Notes: a model not told the origin generated them from the sequence alone. 64,000 nucleotides of DNA from Owenia fusiformis (GCA_903813345.2 CAIIXF020000009.1:37319759-37383758), one strand, 5' to 3'. Counted from the stretch's first letter, positions 29,472 through 42,300 are shown. Numbers and translations are program-made.

Positions 29472-31568
29472 ATGGCCCTACATAGGATAGAAATTCCTGC
29501 AAATAAGCTTTCAATGATGACTATTTTTCAGATTGGACTTACTCTTTGTATTCTGGCATATCTGTGTTTATGGACCTCGACTTCCGTGAAGAATAAGTTT
29601 TTCCCATCATATCGTAACAAACCATATAGGAAATATGTGAATCGTCATGGAATTAAAACAAGCATGTTCCATCATAAGCCTTACATGGAAGCGTTTCGAA
29701 AGGTGAATAGAGGAGAGAAGGTGCTTGGAAGAAATAGTGCGTCAAGAACATTATCAAATCGGAAAAATACAAACAATAAACTATCAGGCCTGAAAAAGAA
29801 GCAGAAAATTGACCTTAAAGATAACAAATTCAAGGGTCCATTTCAAGATCCTACCACAGCAAAACCTTTAAATAAAGGAAGATGGGCAAATGAAAGAGAA
29901 GAGGTTGTTGATAGAGCTGTATTAGATTATAAACTCATGGAGTCTACAAAGCCAAAGATTGTCAACCAAAGCAATGTTACTCAAAATGCTAAAAACAAGG
30001 TTAAAAGTGAACAAATCAATAAGAAGGAAAAAAGTGGCACAATCATTAATAAAAATGAAAAGAGCATCGATGAAAGCGAAGTGACACCCAAAAATAGTCA
30101 ACTTAACAATAAAATCAGTAAAAGTCAAGATAGTGTAAAATTAAACAAAAAAGGAATTGAATTAGAAAATAAATTCAAGTTTAAAATGCACGGCAATGAA
30201 AGTGCTAGAGTTAAGGTAGACACCATAAAGACGGCAGAGAGAGTGAAACAAATCCAAAATGCCATAAGGAACAGCATGCTTAAGACTGGAAATGCAACTG
30301 GAAAATTCAATAAGCTGACAAATTTGACAAAGGAAACAATAAGAAGCAAACTTAGACAATTTGGGAGTTTGAGAAATAGCACGCATCAAATGATGAATCA
30401 AAATGAAAGAAAATACAAGGCAAAGAAATATGGTGAATTGAAAAAGTTAAGACAGTACAATGCTACAAATCAAAATTTAAAATCAGAATATCCAGAGGAA
30501 AGGAACAATACAATCGAATCAAGAAAAATTGGAATGAGAAATTTGGGTGGTCCAAAGATTAAGCAACATGACAGAGAAGAAACAAATGTGAAATTGGTAC
30601 CTCATAAAGATGAAAGGTCAAAACTTGACAATCTTACAAAAGCAAATGTAAAATCAAATATTCCAAATGAAAAGATAAATACAGGCATATTGAAGGAAAT
30701 TGAAATGAAAAATGTGGTGGGTGAAAACATGAAGCGACGTGACAAAACACAAACAAACATTATGAAGCCTTTACATAATGAATACATGAAAAGGCCAACG
30801 CTTGACAGTACTAGAAAAGCAAAAGTGACATTATTAGATAATCCAAATGGAAGGATGGATGCAAGTAGAATGAGAAAAATTGGAATGAAAAATGTTGTGG
30901 GTGAAAAGATGAAGCAACGTGACAGAAAACAAACAAAGATAACAAAACCTTTACCTAATGAATACATGAAAAGGCCAATGTTTGACAATTCTATGAAAGC
31001 AAAAAGGAAATTAGATAATCCAAATGAAAGGAAGAATGGAAGCAAATTGAGAAAATTTGGAATGAAAAATGTGGTGGGTGAAGAGATGAAGCAACCTTTA
31101 CCTAATGAATACATGAAAAGGCCAACGCTTGACAGTTCTACGAAAGCAAGATTGAAATTAGATAATCCAAATGAAAGGATGGATGCAAGTAAATTGAGAA
31201 AAATTGGAATGAAAAATGTGGTGGGGGAAAGGATGATGCAAAATAACAGAAAGGAGGAAACAATGAAAGATGTAGTAGATATTGAAAAGAAAAAGCTCAA
31301 ACATAACAATCCTGAAAATGCTAAATTGAATCAAATCCAATCTGGAGAGTCTATATCTAATTCAAAATATTTGAGAGAGTCAAAGGCAGACCAATCAAAC
31401 GTACCTTTTAGTAGGGCAAGATATGGTAGAACAAAAGAGGAAAGTAAGAATTCAATGTCTGGTTCAAGAAACAACATGCCAGTTGATGGAGAAAGTCAAA
31501 TAAAGTCAAACAATCTGCAAATGCAAAAACGAATTGAGAAATATGAAACTCAACCAAGTCAAGAATAA
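29472..31568 (+). CDS. Unrecognised basic, repeat-containing single-pass membrane protein
   Basis: A 698-aa intronless ORF; I chose the ATG at 29472 (the frame is open from TTG at 29454). Residues about 15-40 (MMTIFQIGLTLCILAYLCLW) form one hydrophobic segment with few positive charges before it and a basic stretch after it, suggesting a type II signal anchor. The rest is hydrophilic and rich in Lys, Asn and Arg. Between about 30520 and 31260 lie four to five copies of a ~60-residue repeat built on RKIGMKNVVGEKMKQRD, PLPNEYMKRPTLDS and KLDNPNERMDASK. There is no cysteine-rich or catalytic domain and I do not recognise the family. A lumenal/secretory or matrix role is only a guess. A poly(A) signal candidate lies at 32209-32214. 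A lineage-restricted gene is likely. Confidence 0.6.
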   Translation: MALHRIEIPANKLSMMTIFQIGLTLCILAYLCLWTSTSVKNKFFPSYRNKPYRKYVNRHGIKTSMFHHKPYMEAFRKVNRGEKVLGRNSASRTLSNRKNTNNKLSGLKKKQKIDLKDNKFKGPFQDPTTAKPLNKGRWANEREEVVDRAVLDYKLMESTKPKIVNQSNVTQNAKNKVKSEQINKKEKSGTIINKNEKSIDESEVTPKNSQLNNKISKSQDSVKLNKKGIELENKFKFKMHGNESARVKVDTIKTAERVKQIQNAIRNSMLKTGNATGKFNKLTNLTKETIRSKLRQFGSLRNSTHQMMNQNERKYKAKKYGELKKLRQYNATNQNLKSEYPEERNNTIESRKIGMRNLGGPKIKQHDREETNVKLVPHKDERSKLDNLTKANVKSNIPNEKINTGILKEIEMKNVVGENMKRRDKTQTNIMKPLHNEYMKRPTLDSTRKAKVTLLDNPNGRMDASRMRKIGMKNVVGEKMKQRDRKQTKITKPLPNEYMKRPMFDNSMKAKRKLDNPNERKNGSKLRKFGMKNVVGEEMKQPLPNEYMKRPTLDSSTKARLKLDNPNERMDASKLRKIGMKNVVGERMMQNNRKEETMKDVVDIEKKKLKHNNPENAKLNQIQSGESISNSKYLRESKADQSNVPFSRARYGRTKEESKNSMSGSRNNMPVDGESQIKSNNLQMQKRIEKYETQPSQE

Positions 31569-33763
31569 GAATACCATCATACCAATTGTGGCCGATTCTT
31601 TGAAGAAAGCAAACCAGGATCAGATTGGTGAAAGTGATGCTTGGAACATTGTCGAAGATAGACAAATGAAGCAACTTTAAAAGGCAACAAAAGCAAAGGT
31701 GGTCCACTGATAAAGGAGGTTTGGCAAATAATATAATATACACATCTTTGGAGATAAAGACTTATTATCTAATACAAAGAAACAAATGACAATTCAACAA
31801 AAGGTGTTCACAAGACCAATGAACAAGTTTTCATGACAATATGGGAAATTGTGATGGACAAGTGTTCACAAATACAATTGTAGAAGCTGATTTGACTGAA
31901 AACACTGAACAAGTCTAGGTTTTTTCTAACATAACATTGTTAAGTTACATTTAAAAATTGTACTATAGTAAAGAGAGAATGTGATCTAGGGGATGACCTT
32001 GCCAGAAAATTGTTTAAATTTGAGAATATTTTGGGCTTGTATCATACAATTTGTCCAAAAAGCAAAGGAGCTTAAAGGGGTTGGTATTAATGAATAATCT
32101 ACAATCTACTAGTATTCAAGAAGAATATCTAATAGCTTTTATCCAAAACTTTTAACTCCCAGAAACAGGCCATTGCCTAAATGGACGGTACAATGGTGTA
32201 ACTTTAACAATAAAATTAAGTTGTCACATAAATAAGGAATGATGAAGTTAAATAAATTATTATCTTTTTGGAGTAAATGACTTATTTATATATCTCTGCA
32301 TATGATAGAAATGGTTGATCCTGGCTGTTATGCTTAAAGTCCCCATATAAAGTTTAAACCACTTTGGCTTATATTGCAGTCTAACCCAATGTTATCAAAG
32401 TGTGATATGTGAAACTTTTTTTTAACACAATCAAGAACAGCACAATCAACATTACGGTCAGTCCAACCATGGACCTCATGGATTCCCACATTGCTTGACG
32501 ACTAATGAGAACACAATGAATGGACAATTACACTGTGCATCGCCCTTGTATTTTCTGTAGAGCAGCAAATTGTTAATTGACACACTTCCACACTGCCACT
32601 TTATGTGCCAGTCCTTTATGTCCTTTATAAACGTGTTGATTGTGATGAAATTGTGGGTTGAAAGTGAATGTACTAAATACGCCAGTGTGACTTATGCTAG
32701 TATCAAAAAGCGAACACTAGTGAAAATGAACATTGAAAGCGTTCGTATATTTGGCGTATTTTAGGGTCGGTCATGATCACCACAAATACATTTTCAGGAT
32801 TATTTCAAAAGTGAAATATGTTTTGTGTACATTTGAGAGTTCTAGCATTGAATTCACCCGTATCAATGCGTTGACTTATTCACATGACTCTGAGAACGCC
32901 TTGTTCACATTCCCTTGGGATGGATGTTGTCTGATTTGTACGCAAATAGGGAAAGATTGTAAATGTAAGTAAACAATAAACATCTCAAATCTTCAATTTT
33001 TTGACTGCTGACTGATTCTGATTCAGATCAGAGACAGACTTTGAAACAAACAAACAAACATTTTTTTGTCTCTTGTAAAATATCACAGGGAGATATTTTC
33101 ACATGTTTGATGTCTAATTAGCACACAGACATTTCTTTCAATTGAAATTGTAATATTGATGGTGATGATACATGTACATCACCTTAGACTATATCCTATT
33201 TAGTCTGAATTATATTCAGACTATAAGGCACCTATGTTAAAGTTTGGTAATTTTTGATATTTGTTTACATAGGAAGTGCTATTCAAAATGGCCGATTGGG
33301 TAAAATTAATTTGCACATTTTTACTTCAACTAGCCTTATTTCCACTTGACAATATGCTGTGTTACTTTTTATTGCATTTAATTGTACCTTACTATTTAAT
33401 TGAGATTTTGTAATACTTATTTTATTGAAGAAATGGTTCCTCTAATTGATAATTTTGTGCAAAAAATTTCACTGCAATTTCCACAGGAAAGTAGTACATC
33501 ATAACAGACTGACTTCTAGTCAGTCTGTTGGATACATACTATACATCACCTGGTGAACAGAACTAGTCGAAAAATGGAAATGTTTGTCAGTTTCGTTCAA
33601 TTTGAGTAATGATTACATTAAATATCTGAATGAAGAAATGACTGCATTTATTGGTTAGTTTCCATGCAGTAAGGGATTGCAGTAAGGGCAAACTTAAGAA
33701 CAGAAAATAATTTAGCTTGTACATATGATATCACATATACATGAATTTAACTTTGACTTTCAG
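31569..33763. other. 3' flank of the repeat protein gene and intergenic DNA
   Basis: The first ~650 bases probably form the 3' UTR (AATAAA at 32209-32214). No other gene is recognised. An AAAC microsatellite sits near 33044-33060. A splice acceptor (CTTTCAG, ending at 33763) precedes the MFSD13A start exon, implying an upstream non-coding exon somewhere in this region. Confidence 0.4.
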
Positions 33764-33862
33764 GATACAGAAGATACCGAGGAGCAGATAACAAATAGAG
33801 CACAAAGTGTACAATGTAGTATATTGAATTAAGAATTGTCAGCACAGTAAAACAAACCAAAA

Positions 33863-36800
33863 ATGGTTTTTGCTGAGTTAAGTCGCACAACTGTTGCCTT
33901 CATGGCTACAAGTATTGCTTCCAGTGCCATGCATCAAGTGTTTAACTTTTACTACGTGAAGGTATTCTTGGATAGATATCACATCTCAGAGCCATGGTTC
34001 CAGTCTGCTCAAGTGATTTACATGGTCTGGAATGCTGTGAATGACCCACTGTTTGGTTACCTACAGGACAATGCACATTGGGCATGTGTAAAGAGTAGAC
34101 GTCATGCAATATTGTATGGTGGTCCTATATGGGCACTTGCCTTTCTGATTCCATGGTTCCCATGGGTCGAGTATGAACACGGGAGTTGGCTTTGTGCTCT
34201 ACACTTAATTTTAGCACTGAGTTTCTATGATGCAATGTTCACATTTGTACTTCTAGCACAAGCTTGTTTATTTACAGAGATATCATCTAACTTTAAAAAA
34301 CGTGTTGGTTTGATGCAATGTGCTCAAATAGGCCAACTCATAGGATCTGTTTCAGTATTCATATGTGAATGGACATCTCATAATTTAACTGACTATACAG
34401 CTTTCCAGTGGACGTGTTTATTTATTGCCTGTATCGCAGGGCTATTGTTGGTATTCACAGGGAAAAATGCACACACCCAATATGATCTCAACCAAACTGC
34501 GCTTAAACCCAAAATAACAGTTGACAGCCACACGACTCCTATGTCATTGGAAGTTGAGGTGCAAGCAAACAGCGAATTTATGGACAGGTCCAGTAAGCAA
34601 TCAGTATGGAGTTTGACATGGCAGATTTTATTACAGAAGAATTTCCTTATATTTGTACTGATAAATCTTGGTCAGGAATTTCATCGAACATTTTGCTCTA
34701 ATTTCCGAGGAATAATTATGGACCACCTAATTCCTGCAGGTACCATTGAGGGGACGACAAGAAGTGTGCTATATGGTTCATTAATGTTCCTACCCCCAGT
34801 AAGTATTAAGTAGACCACATTCAAGAGAGGACTAATCAGAACCGATTTCTTTTTATATTGATCTAGTATATAACTGAAGTGGAATAGTTTAAGATAGCAG
34901 ATTGTTGCATTTAATGTTTGCATACTGTAGATTGGGTTAATTTGGCGCTACTTAATTAGGCGATTTTGCCATTTTTGGCAAAATGTTAAACTTAACGCGC
35001 TGTTTGCAAATTACCATGTAAATGGGCATGTTTGGCTAGTCTATGTTGTGACCTAAATACACTGGACGAAATACCCTAGATGATTCCTGGGGATTCATTC
35101 TAAATTTTGGCGAAGATTTATATTGGCGAATTTTTCAAATTCGCCAAATTAAAGCGGGTGCCAAATTAACCCAATCTACAGTATTTAGTACATATAATAA
35201 GTGCATATAATTTTTTTTAGAGATGTCATGGGACAAAAATATTTGGATGGGATGGGGATTTTCCATTTTGGGAATGGGACAAGATATAAAAACTGTTGCC
35301 TGCTGAAGACTTTCGCAAATAAATATTATCAAGGTGCAAGTTCCACTTAACAATGGACGATTGGTTCAAAGCAAATAAATTGTCAATAAACTATTCTAAA
35401 ACAAAATTTATCTTGTTCAATAAACAGAAACGACAAATCTTTAGAGATATTAAAATTGATATGTCCGGGAAACAAATTGAAAGAGTAAAATCTATCAACT
35501 TTTTAGGAGTCATTGTTGATGAACATATTACCTGGAAAGAACATATTAAACATATAGAAGCAAAAATATCCAGAACAATTGGTCTCTTATATAAGATTCG
35601 CCACCTATTGAATAAAACAAGTCTTTTGGCAATCTATAATTCCCTGATATACTCACATATAAATTACTGTAATTTAATCTGGGGTGGCCATAGCAATGCT
35701 CATACAAATGAGCTGCATTCCCTACTTCTATTTCAAAAGAGATTCCTTCGAATATTAGACAACCAGCCAAGAATGGCACATTCAGCACCTCTCTTTAAGA
35801 AGTACAACATTTTACCTGTAAACCAGGTGTATGAATTTAATGTTTCGAATTTTGTCTATTGTTGTATTTACCAGGAACCTGTTTATTCAAAACTATATAA
35901 TGATTATTTTAATCAAAATGAATATTTTCACAATTATCCTACCAGAAGAAGTCATGATTTACATGCTAGGGCTTACAAAACAAAAATAGGGTTATATTCA
36001 ATCAAAGTACAGGGTCCAAGAATCTGGAATTCTATCTCAGATCATGTCAGATTTTTGCCTTCTTTACTTCAATTTAAAATGACTAGAAAGAAAAACTTAA
36101 TTGCTGAAATATAATTATATATTGTCACCTCATCTACCTTTCCATCCATACATTTTTCCTAAACCGAAATAGAGTTAACACACATTGGCAGCCACAACCC
36201 ACCACCACTAGCCATAAGTTAGATGCATACATATGCTATCAATATGTATAGTTATTATTGAATTTTCATTTTTGTCACTAAAACAACTTCATACACTTGT
36301 TAAAGTGTCAGTTGATGTATAATTTATGTATCATAGTTTGACAATAAAGTATGTAACTAACTAACAATGCTTTAAGTGTAAGCCATGATGATTCAAAAAT
36401 TATCAACTTGAACTTATGAGAGTAAGCAGCACTTGGAACAACATGAGGAAACCGTGACATCTTTGATATAACTGCTTGCTTTCTTTTAGATTCTAAATAT
36501 CATGGGTGGTCAGGTAGTAACACGTATTGGAGCATACAAAGTGTACAGAATGGCATTCATTGTGAAGATAGGCCTTGGAAGTGTGATGTTTCTTATTGGC
36601 AATACTTGGATGTCCCTGCTTTTGGCATTCCTTATTATTGACAGGTATTGCCAAGCATTAAATCAATGGCCAAGTGTTAAAGAAACCTGGCCAAATGTTA
36701 AAGCAATCTGACCAGTGATTATTTAGAAACATGGCATTTTTACAATTTATATCCAGATATCAAAGATTTTCACCCAATAAAGTAATAGGCCTATTGAATG

Positions 36801-37688
36801 TAATACAGAAAAACTTGCAAAGTGAAATACCTTACCAAAGGTGTTTCACTTACACAGGTTTTACTGTACATGTATGTTATGTTACAAGCTATTGAGAATT
36901 TATTATTTACATATTGTTACTGTGTTGTGTTTGCAGTGTATTGACTAGCAGTGTAACGAGTCTGATGGGCATTTGTCTGAGTGACATCATAGATGATGAT
37001 ATGGCAGTAAATAAAAGAAAGTAAGTAGAGATTAACATTTTGTGATATTCAAAATTAGTGTAGTTATGCATTTAAGACTCTTGCTTTATCTCACAGACAT
37101 ACTACTAATTTGTGTGCATTCTATGAGCTGGTGCATTATATTATGTGGTGTCCCAAATGACATGAATGAAATTGATTCAATCTCAACAATGAACCAAATA
37201 ATATGCTTCAATATTGTCATGAACTAGACTTAAACAACATTTATTGTGTCCGGTGCATTTAAAAGACCTATTTTATCAATGCCTATGATATATTCCAGAT
37301 TTAAGGAATTTAGATTTTTGAGCTGGATACAGTACTCACATATATGTGTTAACTGTTTCACCAGTTCAACTAAGATTCTGACCTTTCCAGGCACCCAATG
37401 TCTTCAATGGTGTTTGGAACAAATGCTTTAATAACAAAGCCAGGGCAATCTCTGGCTCCGATGATGACAGTGTGGATCCTGAACATGTATGGGTACAGTG
37501 AACTAAACAAAGAGAAAGCCATGGACAGCATCTCACCTGTTGACCTGGAAGGACTACACGGTGTAATGTTTAACTTGGTGTGCTTTGTGCCTGTCATAAT
37601 TGGGATGCTACAGTTGTCTATATGGTCGATGTATGGCCTGAAGCGGACACATGAGCCTTCTATTATTCCTAAACATATAGATACATAG
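33863..37688 (+). CDS. MFSD13A: MFSD13A/TMEM180-like major-facilitator transporter
   Basis: A multi-pass membrane protein of the MFS fold, close to vertebrate TMEM180/MFSD13A, an orphan solute carrier whose substrate is not established. Coding exons: 33863-34798, 36490-36644, 36937-37020 and 37391-37688, with GTAAGT, GTATTG and GTAAGT donors and in-phase AG acceptors. Recognition rests on the N-terminal FYYVKVFLDRY, QVIYMVWNAVNDPLFGYLQD (the conserved WN(A/S)xNDPLFG motif), the C-terminal ALITKPGQSLAPM and about eleven to twelve hydrophobic segments. Predicted length is about 490 aa. The start ATG has a good context (CCAAAAATGG) and stops precede it; a 5' UTR exon probably begins at 33764. 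Intron 1 hosts a MITE and a LINE fragment. The gene looks intact. Confidence 0.9.
34925..35181. mobile_element. TA-flanked MITE in MFSD13A intron 1
   Basis: A 257-bp element with inverted ends: CTGTAGATTGGGTTAATTTG at the left and its complement at the right, flanked by TA (34923-34924, 35182-35183). The interior is full of GGCGA/TTCGCC and GCCAAAATT pieces. It resembles 61450-61833 near the end of the window, which shares the CCTGGGGATT core and the TACTGTA end. Confidence 0.75.
35340..36366 (+). mobile_element. 5'-truncated LINE fragment in MFSD13A intron 1
   Basis: 3' part of a non-LTR element. The ORF at 35353-36114 (254 codons) gives the end of an RT and its C-terminus: DDWFKANKLSINYSKTKF, INFLGVIVDEHITWKEHI, YSHINYCNLIWGGH and the PTRRSHDL...GPRIWNSI ending common in CR1/Jockey-like ORF2. 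No upstream RT or endonuclease remains, which is typical of 5' truncation. The 3' UTR ends with AATAAAG and a TAAC-type repeat near 36366. It is a different family from the LINE at 15248-21360. Confidence 0.85.
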
Positions 37689-38077
37689 CACTCATTTTTC
37701 TCACCAGCATTCCTCTAAACTTGGACCTCGGTTTTGATAAAATATGTCGGTGGTTTTTCCAGAATTGGATTAACTGAGTTCTGTACCCTGTAAAAACCTA
37801 AAAAATATATGCCAACCTGTTGGAAATCTGTTTGAACTCTGTCAAAAGTATGAGACATTGACATATTTTGATGAAAACAAGTAAATTAGGTGGAGAAAAA
37901 ATCTGGAGATCACTGTCACTCTATGTTCATAGAAACAGTGAAGCACAACCATTTCCATAAGATTGTGTTTGAGTCTAATGTCTGCCAATTTGTGACTGCA
38001 CAATGTGCCTCCTAGGGGGGGGGGGATTCCCCAAAGTTCAGAATTGTAATTTGGTCATGTGGTATTCATGACATGAT
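37689..38077. other. 3' flank of MFSD13A
   Basis: Probable 3' UTR and spacer. An 11-base G run is at 38015-38025. No gene or RNA feature was recognised. Confidence 0.4.
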
Positions 38078-39371
38078 CACGGCGTATAACCCAAACGCTC
38101 CTACATCCACGACGGAGCGTTTCATTTACGCGGAAACGCTCCGGAGCGAAATAAAATGGCGGCTAATGAAGATTCCTCTATGACCGTAAGTATTGTTTCT
38201 CTCGTTTCTCTTACATATCATATGTTATGGTGAAATATTATGTACCATTCGATGAACAATACCGTGAGCAAAGATCTTATTTATTCAACTTCTGGTGGTA
38301 AACTGTTATTTGCTTGATCAAAGCTCCGTAGTGTAGATCGAACGAATCTGAAGATGACGATTTGACCACAAATTACGAATTAAACTAGTATTTCTATGAA
38401 AACGTTAATATTTCTCTGAAAGTAGTAGATCACAAACTCATATATTCTCATTTCTTAAAATCCCAGTCCAAATCCATTACTTGTTCTCAAGAAATCGCTT
38501 GTTTTCCTCGAAACGCTCCGTCGATTTAGAACACAATTTTAGAAACGCTCTTTCCATTTTGTTTTGATATCATTTTCAGATTATTAGAGAAGAGTTCCGA
38601 ATCGAATCTATCTCTCAAAAACGTGTTGTACTTGTTAGGCAAATTGAAACATCTGAACCTGGTGGTGCTAAACGTGCAACTAGCTGATTTAAGCCTACAT
38701 TAGATGATGTCATGCCTACATGTGTGCTAGATCATAAAACTATAGAAAAAACGAAAATTAATATGTGAATGAATCTTTCTTCTTTTGATGCCAAGGGGTA
38801 TAATAGATCTTAATTTCTTTCTCTTCCTGAAAAGGAAAGTCAAGCTATATATTTCCTAAACAGATCTAGACTACAGGAGCGTTTCCAGTTCACTGTGTTA
38901 ACCAGATCGGAGCGTTTCTTGAATATGAGAATGTCATCATTTTTAAGACTGGATTTTCGGTCATCAAATCACTATTACGATAATGTATGGTGCGTTGAAG
39001 CATTGGAATTTGACTAAAATATACGTTGGTTCTCTAATCTTGGCTCAACTAATCACATGTAACGACAAAATGGGATTTGACCGGTAGAATGACAAATACG
39101 TTTTTGGATTTTGATAACTATACTGCTTCGTACAGCTCTTCCTAATTGCTTCAAACGTCAACAGCCAGCCAAGTACAACATGAATATCACACCCATCGAA
39201 TGGTATACTCGAAATATGTAACTCATACCTCTTATTCCCATAATTGGGGAAATCGTCAGACGGCTCATCATTCCCGCCAGCAAGTTTTCCTACTCCGGAG
39301 CGTTTCTTTGTTTAATTTCAGTAATGAAACGCTCCGTCGTGCATGTAGGAGCGTTTGGGTTATACACCGTG
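38078..39371. mobile_element. 1.29-kb inverted-repeat DNA element with subterminal decamer
   Basis: Ends are CACGGCGTATAACCCAAACG and the complement of CACGGTGTATAACCCAAACG; 47 of the first 49 bases pair. ATGAT occurs on both sides (38073-38077, 39372-39376), a likely 5-bp target duplication. The decamer GGAGCGTTTC (either strand) occurs perfectly at 38114, 38133, 38510, 38876, 38909, 39297 and 39326, clustering near the ends like transposase-binding subterminal repeats. No transposase is recognised. The CAC start recalls CACTA/Chapaev-like ends but the superfamily is not settled. Confidence 0.8.
38156..38687 (+). CDS. Possible two-exon micro-ORF within the inverted-repeat element
   Basis: Just inside the left end, ATG at 38156 in AAAATGGCG context opens a 10-codon exon (38156-38185, beginning MAANEDSSMT) that meets a GTAAGT donor. 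A TTTTCAG acceptor at 38579 is followed in phase by 35 codons (38580-38684, beginning IIREEFRIES) and TGA at 38685-38687. The result would be a 45-aa basic/acidic peptide of no known family. It could be the first exons of a lost transposase gene, a captured host 5' end, or chance. Splice signals and phase are seen; expression is not known. Confidence 0.3.
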
Positions 39372-42300
39372 ATGATGGATCCAGTAAGGCTTGGATGGAG
39401 GACCATGTAGGGAAAGCTTTAGGGGGAAGCCTAAATTCTCAGCTGGGTCTGGGTGCAAATAAATTTACATTTGGTGCAAGGTAATATTTACATATATACT
39501 CAACCAAGCAGCACTCAGTATATTCATTTATTCACTGGGAGGTTTTAGATACAGGGTTTATTTATTTACTTCAGGTCTTTAATTTAAACATTTTAAGACT
39601 GAATCTGAACTAATCTACATTGTACATCATTGTAATAGCACTTTTAGTGTAAGGTCAGTGAAATTAAGTAGCCCATCAAACAAATGAGAATGCCTTGGTC
39701 TCTCAATATACTAGTGTAGTGTGTTACACCTGGCGTTGCAGTTGCCCAGTTATCCAAATGTTAAACTTGTGTATTATTAAATTGAGAACAATCTGTGACT
39801 TTCACTATCAACAGACTTTGATACAAACATTCTTTTCTGATAATAAAACTCCTTGTTTAGAGAGCAATTTAACAATTGCAAATTATAAAAGGTTTTTAAA
39901 ATGTGATTTAATTACATGAGCAATTTTTGAAAACTGAATATTTAAGAAAAGATATTGAGTATGAAACTTATTTGATGGTGCAAGATATAGAATGATTATC
40001 AGAGTTATGTTGTACTCATGCTAAGTGGCTTTATTAAAATGAAAAGACAAGTGTTTTATAGAATGTACAGTTCATATGCAACTAATAATTCACAAAGGGT
40101 TCATTAAAATAAGCGTTTTTTCATGTCAGGAATTGTCCTGCATAGCCAAAGCATGAGTTGCCAAATCAACGACAATGTTTTAATGTGACAATATGTTTTC
40201 TCTATTTTGTGGAAGTCTTAACCAGAAAACTTTGAAAAATAAGAAATAAGAGCATTTTTGCACAAACTTATTGAATGACGTTGAAAATATATTATATACA
40301 TGTACTGTACAGAGAAATTAAGCAAAGTAATGTGTTGGTGCCATTTTAAATAATTCTATTTTCATTATTTCTATTATGAAATACAAAATTTAATATGATC
40401 TGTGATAAAAATAAATATTTTAAAGTTGCATTTTGCATTAAGACATTAGTGATCTTGAAAATGTAGATGGATTCATATTTTTGTAATGAATAGTCTCAGA
40501 ATAGTTGAGAGAGCACAAGATATGATGTAATATTTGATATATAGATATAATATGGTGCTTTTACTTTAAATGGTATATTTTGGTAATATGAATTATCTTC
40601 TTGATATATATTTTATATAGAGTGATATATAACACATGCAATTGGGAGCTTTTTGTGGTCTTCATTTTGTTATAACTTGCATATAGGGAATTTAGAGATA
40701 TTTATGAATATAGCAATATTAGATTTTAAATGGATTTTTGTTGGAAGAGATGTATTCGCTCATAATAAGGCCTGTGGCTTGAAAATGAGTTATTTTTTAA
40801 ATGATTTAGTGTATTTTTGATGATTTTTAAATGATTTAGTGTATTTTTGATGAAAGTTATGATAATATTAATTTGATTAAAAACTAGTCTTATAATGCAA
40901 TATATTTAACATTACATGATATTGTTGAACAGAATTGATCAAGACTAGGGAAATAAGTCTGAGAAAATGTGATACTATTAAAGCAGTATATAATGTGTGA
41001 TATCAGCCTTTTTTGAAAGTGGTATGAAATAAAATTATTGAACTTATTAAAATAATTTCTGTTTACTTGGTTATTGATCTGATTTAACCCTTAAAATAAT
41101 CCGATTGGGAAAAGTAGATGTTCCTGGCCTGAAACTGCATTTATTCATAAAAAATCTGAGGCTTACTTAGTAGAGTTGTATTAATTCACCTTTCCACATT
41201 TTGAGTAGGCCCGCAGCAAACCCTGTATATAGTGAACAATGGAGCCACAAATAAGTGTTCGCTGCAGGTAGGTGTTCACTAAGGAGGGGGAATTATACAG
41301 GAGTCAATGTGAAATGTGTCTTGAAGTGGTGTTTCACTATTCACTTTAACAGGTTTTACTGTAATTTTTCAACAAATGACAAAATAACTATTTTGTAGTT
41401 TAATGTGGCATTTATTTATCAAACAGCTGAGATAAAAAAAGTATAAAAATATGAAAACCTAATCTAAGTAACTGATTCTAACTAAATGGATGTACATAAT
41501 ATAAACTAATAAAATACAAAGTAAGCATATAGGACTAGTAATCAGATCTAAATAAAAATACTGAGTTTCTGTTGATAATACGGTTTAGTATTTGGTATTT
41601 CCCAGCAAGGTTTCCTTTTGATGCATTGCATGTTTACCATTACGAGGTAAACTTCTCAATGACAATACTGCTGTAGACATTCAATCATGATACAAGAGAA
41701 GATTAACTTCTTGAATACCAGAGCATTTTTGCCTTATTTTCCCTTATTTCTATGTTCATATACAAATGTTTTATGTTCTTTTTGGTATTATTTTTAATGC
41801 AGAAATTTACATCCATTTTACCGATATACCGATCGCTCTGGGCATTCAAGGGGTTAATGAAAATAAATAGATGCATCTTTATTCCTAAAACATTGCAGAA
41901 AGGTTTGACACTCAAAGGCATTAATGCTTTAGTCTACTTGGTCAAGTATAAATAAAATACAACCTAAAAACACACATGAGTCTTTCAAACATTCAAAGGG
42001 TAATTTATAAACTACAACACATTACTAATACAGAACTGCAAAACTATTTCTACTTTAAAATACACTGATCCACTACTGGTATCTCTGAACTTATATTGCT
42101 GTGAACTATTGTGTGTTTCTCTAAACATCCTTTATTAATTAATGAGTGTTCTCTTAGCTGTCATAATTCATGCTTGGACTCATATAAATAACCATCAGAC
42201 ACCATCTCTACTGACTAGGAGATGACTAATTGCAAAAGTTTGGAGACCATTCCCCGCATGATTATCATAGTGTAAAAAATACTTATTGCATTTTGAGATT

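Noticed and set aside
30602-31309. 235-codon minus-strand frame opposite the repeat membrane protein
   Set aside because: Made of Phe/Ser/Leu-rich repeats that simply mirror the Lys/Asn-rich coding repeat on the plus strand.
39146-39484. 112-codon frame covering the right end of the 38078-39371 element
   Set aside because: Crosses the element boundary into flanking DNA and has no recognised motif.
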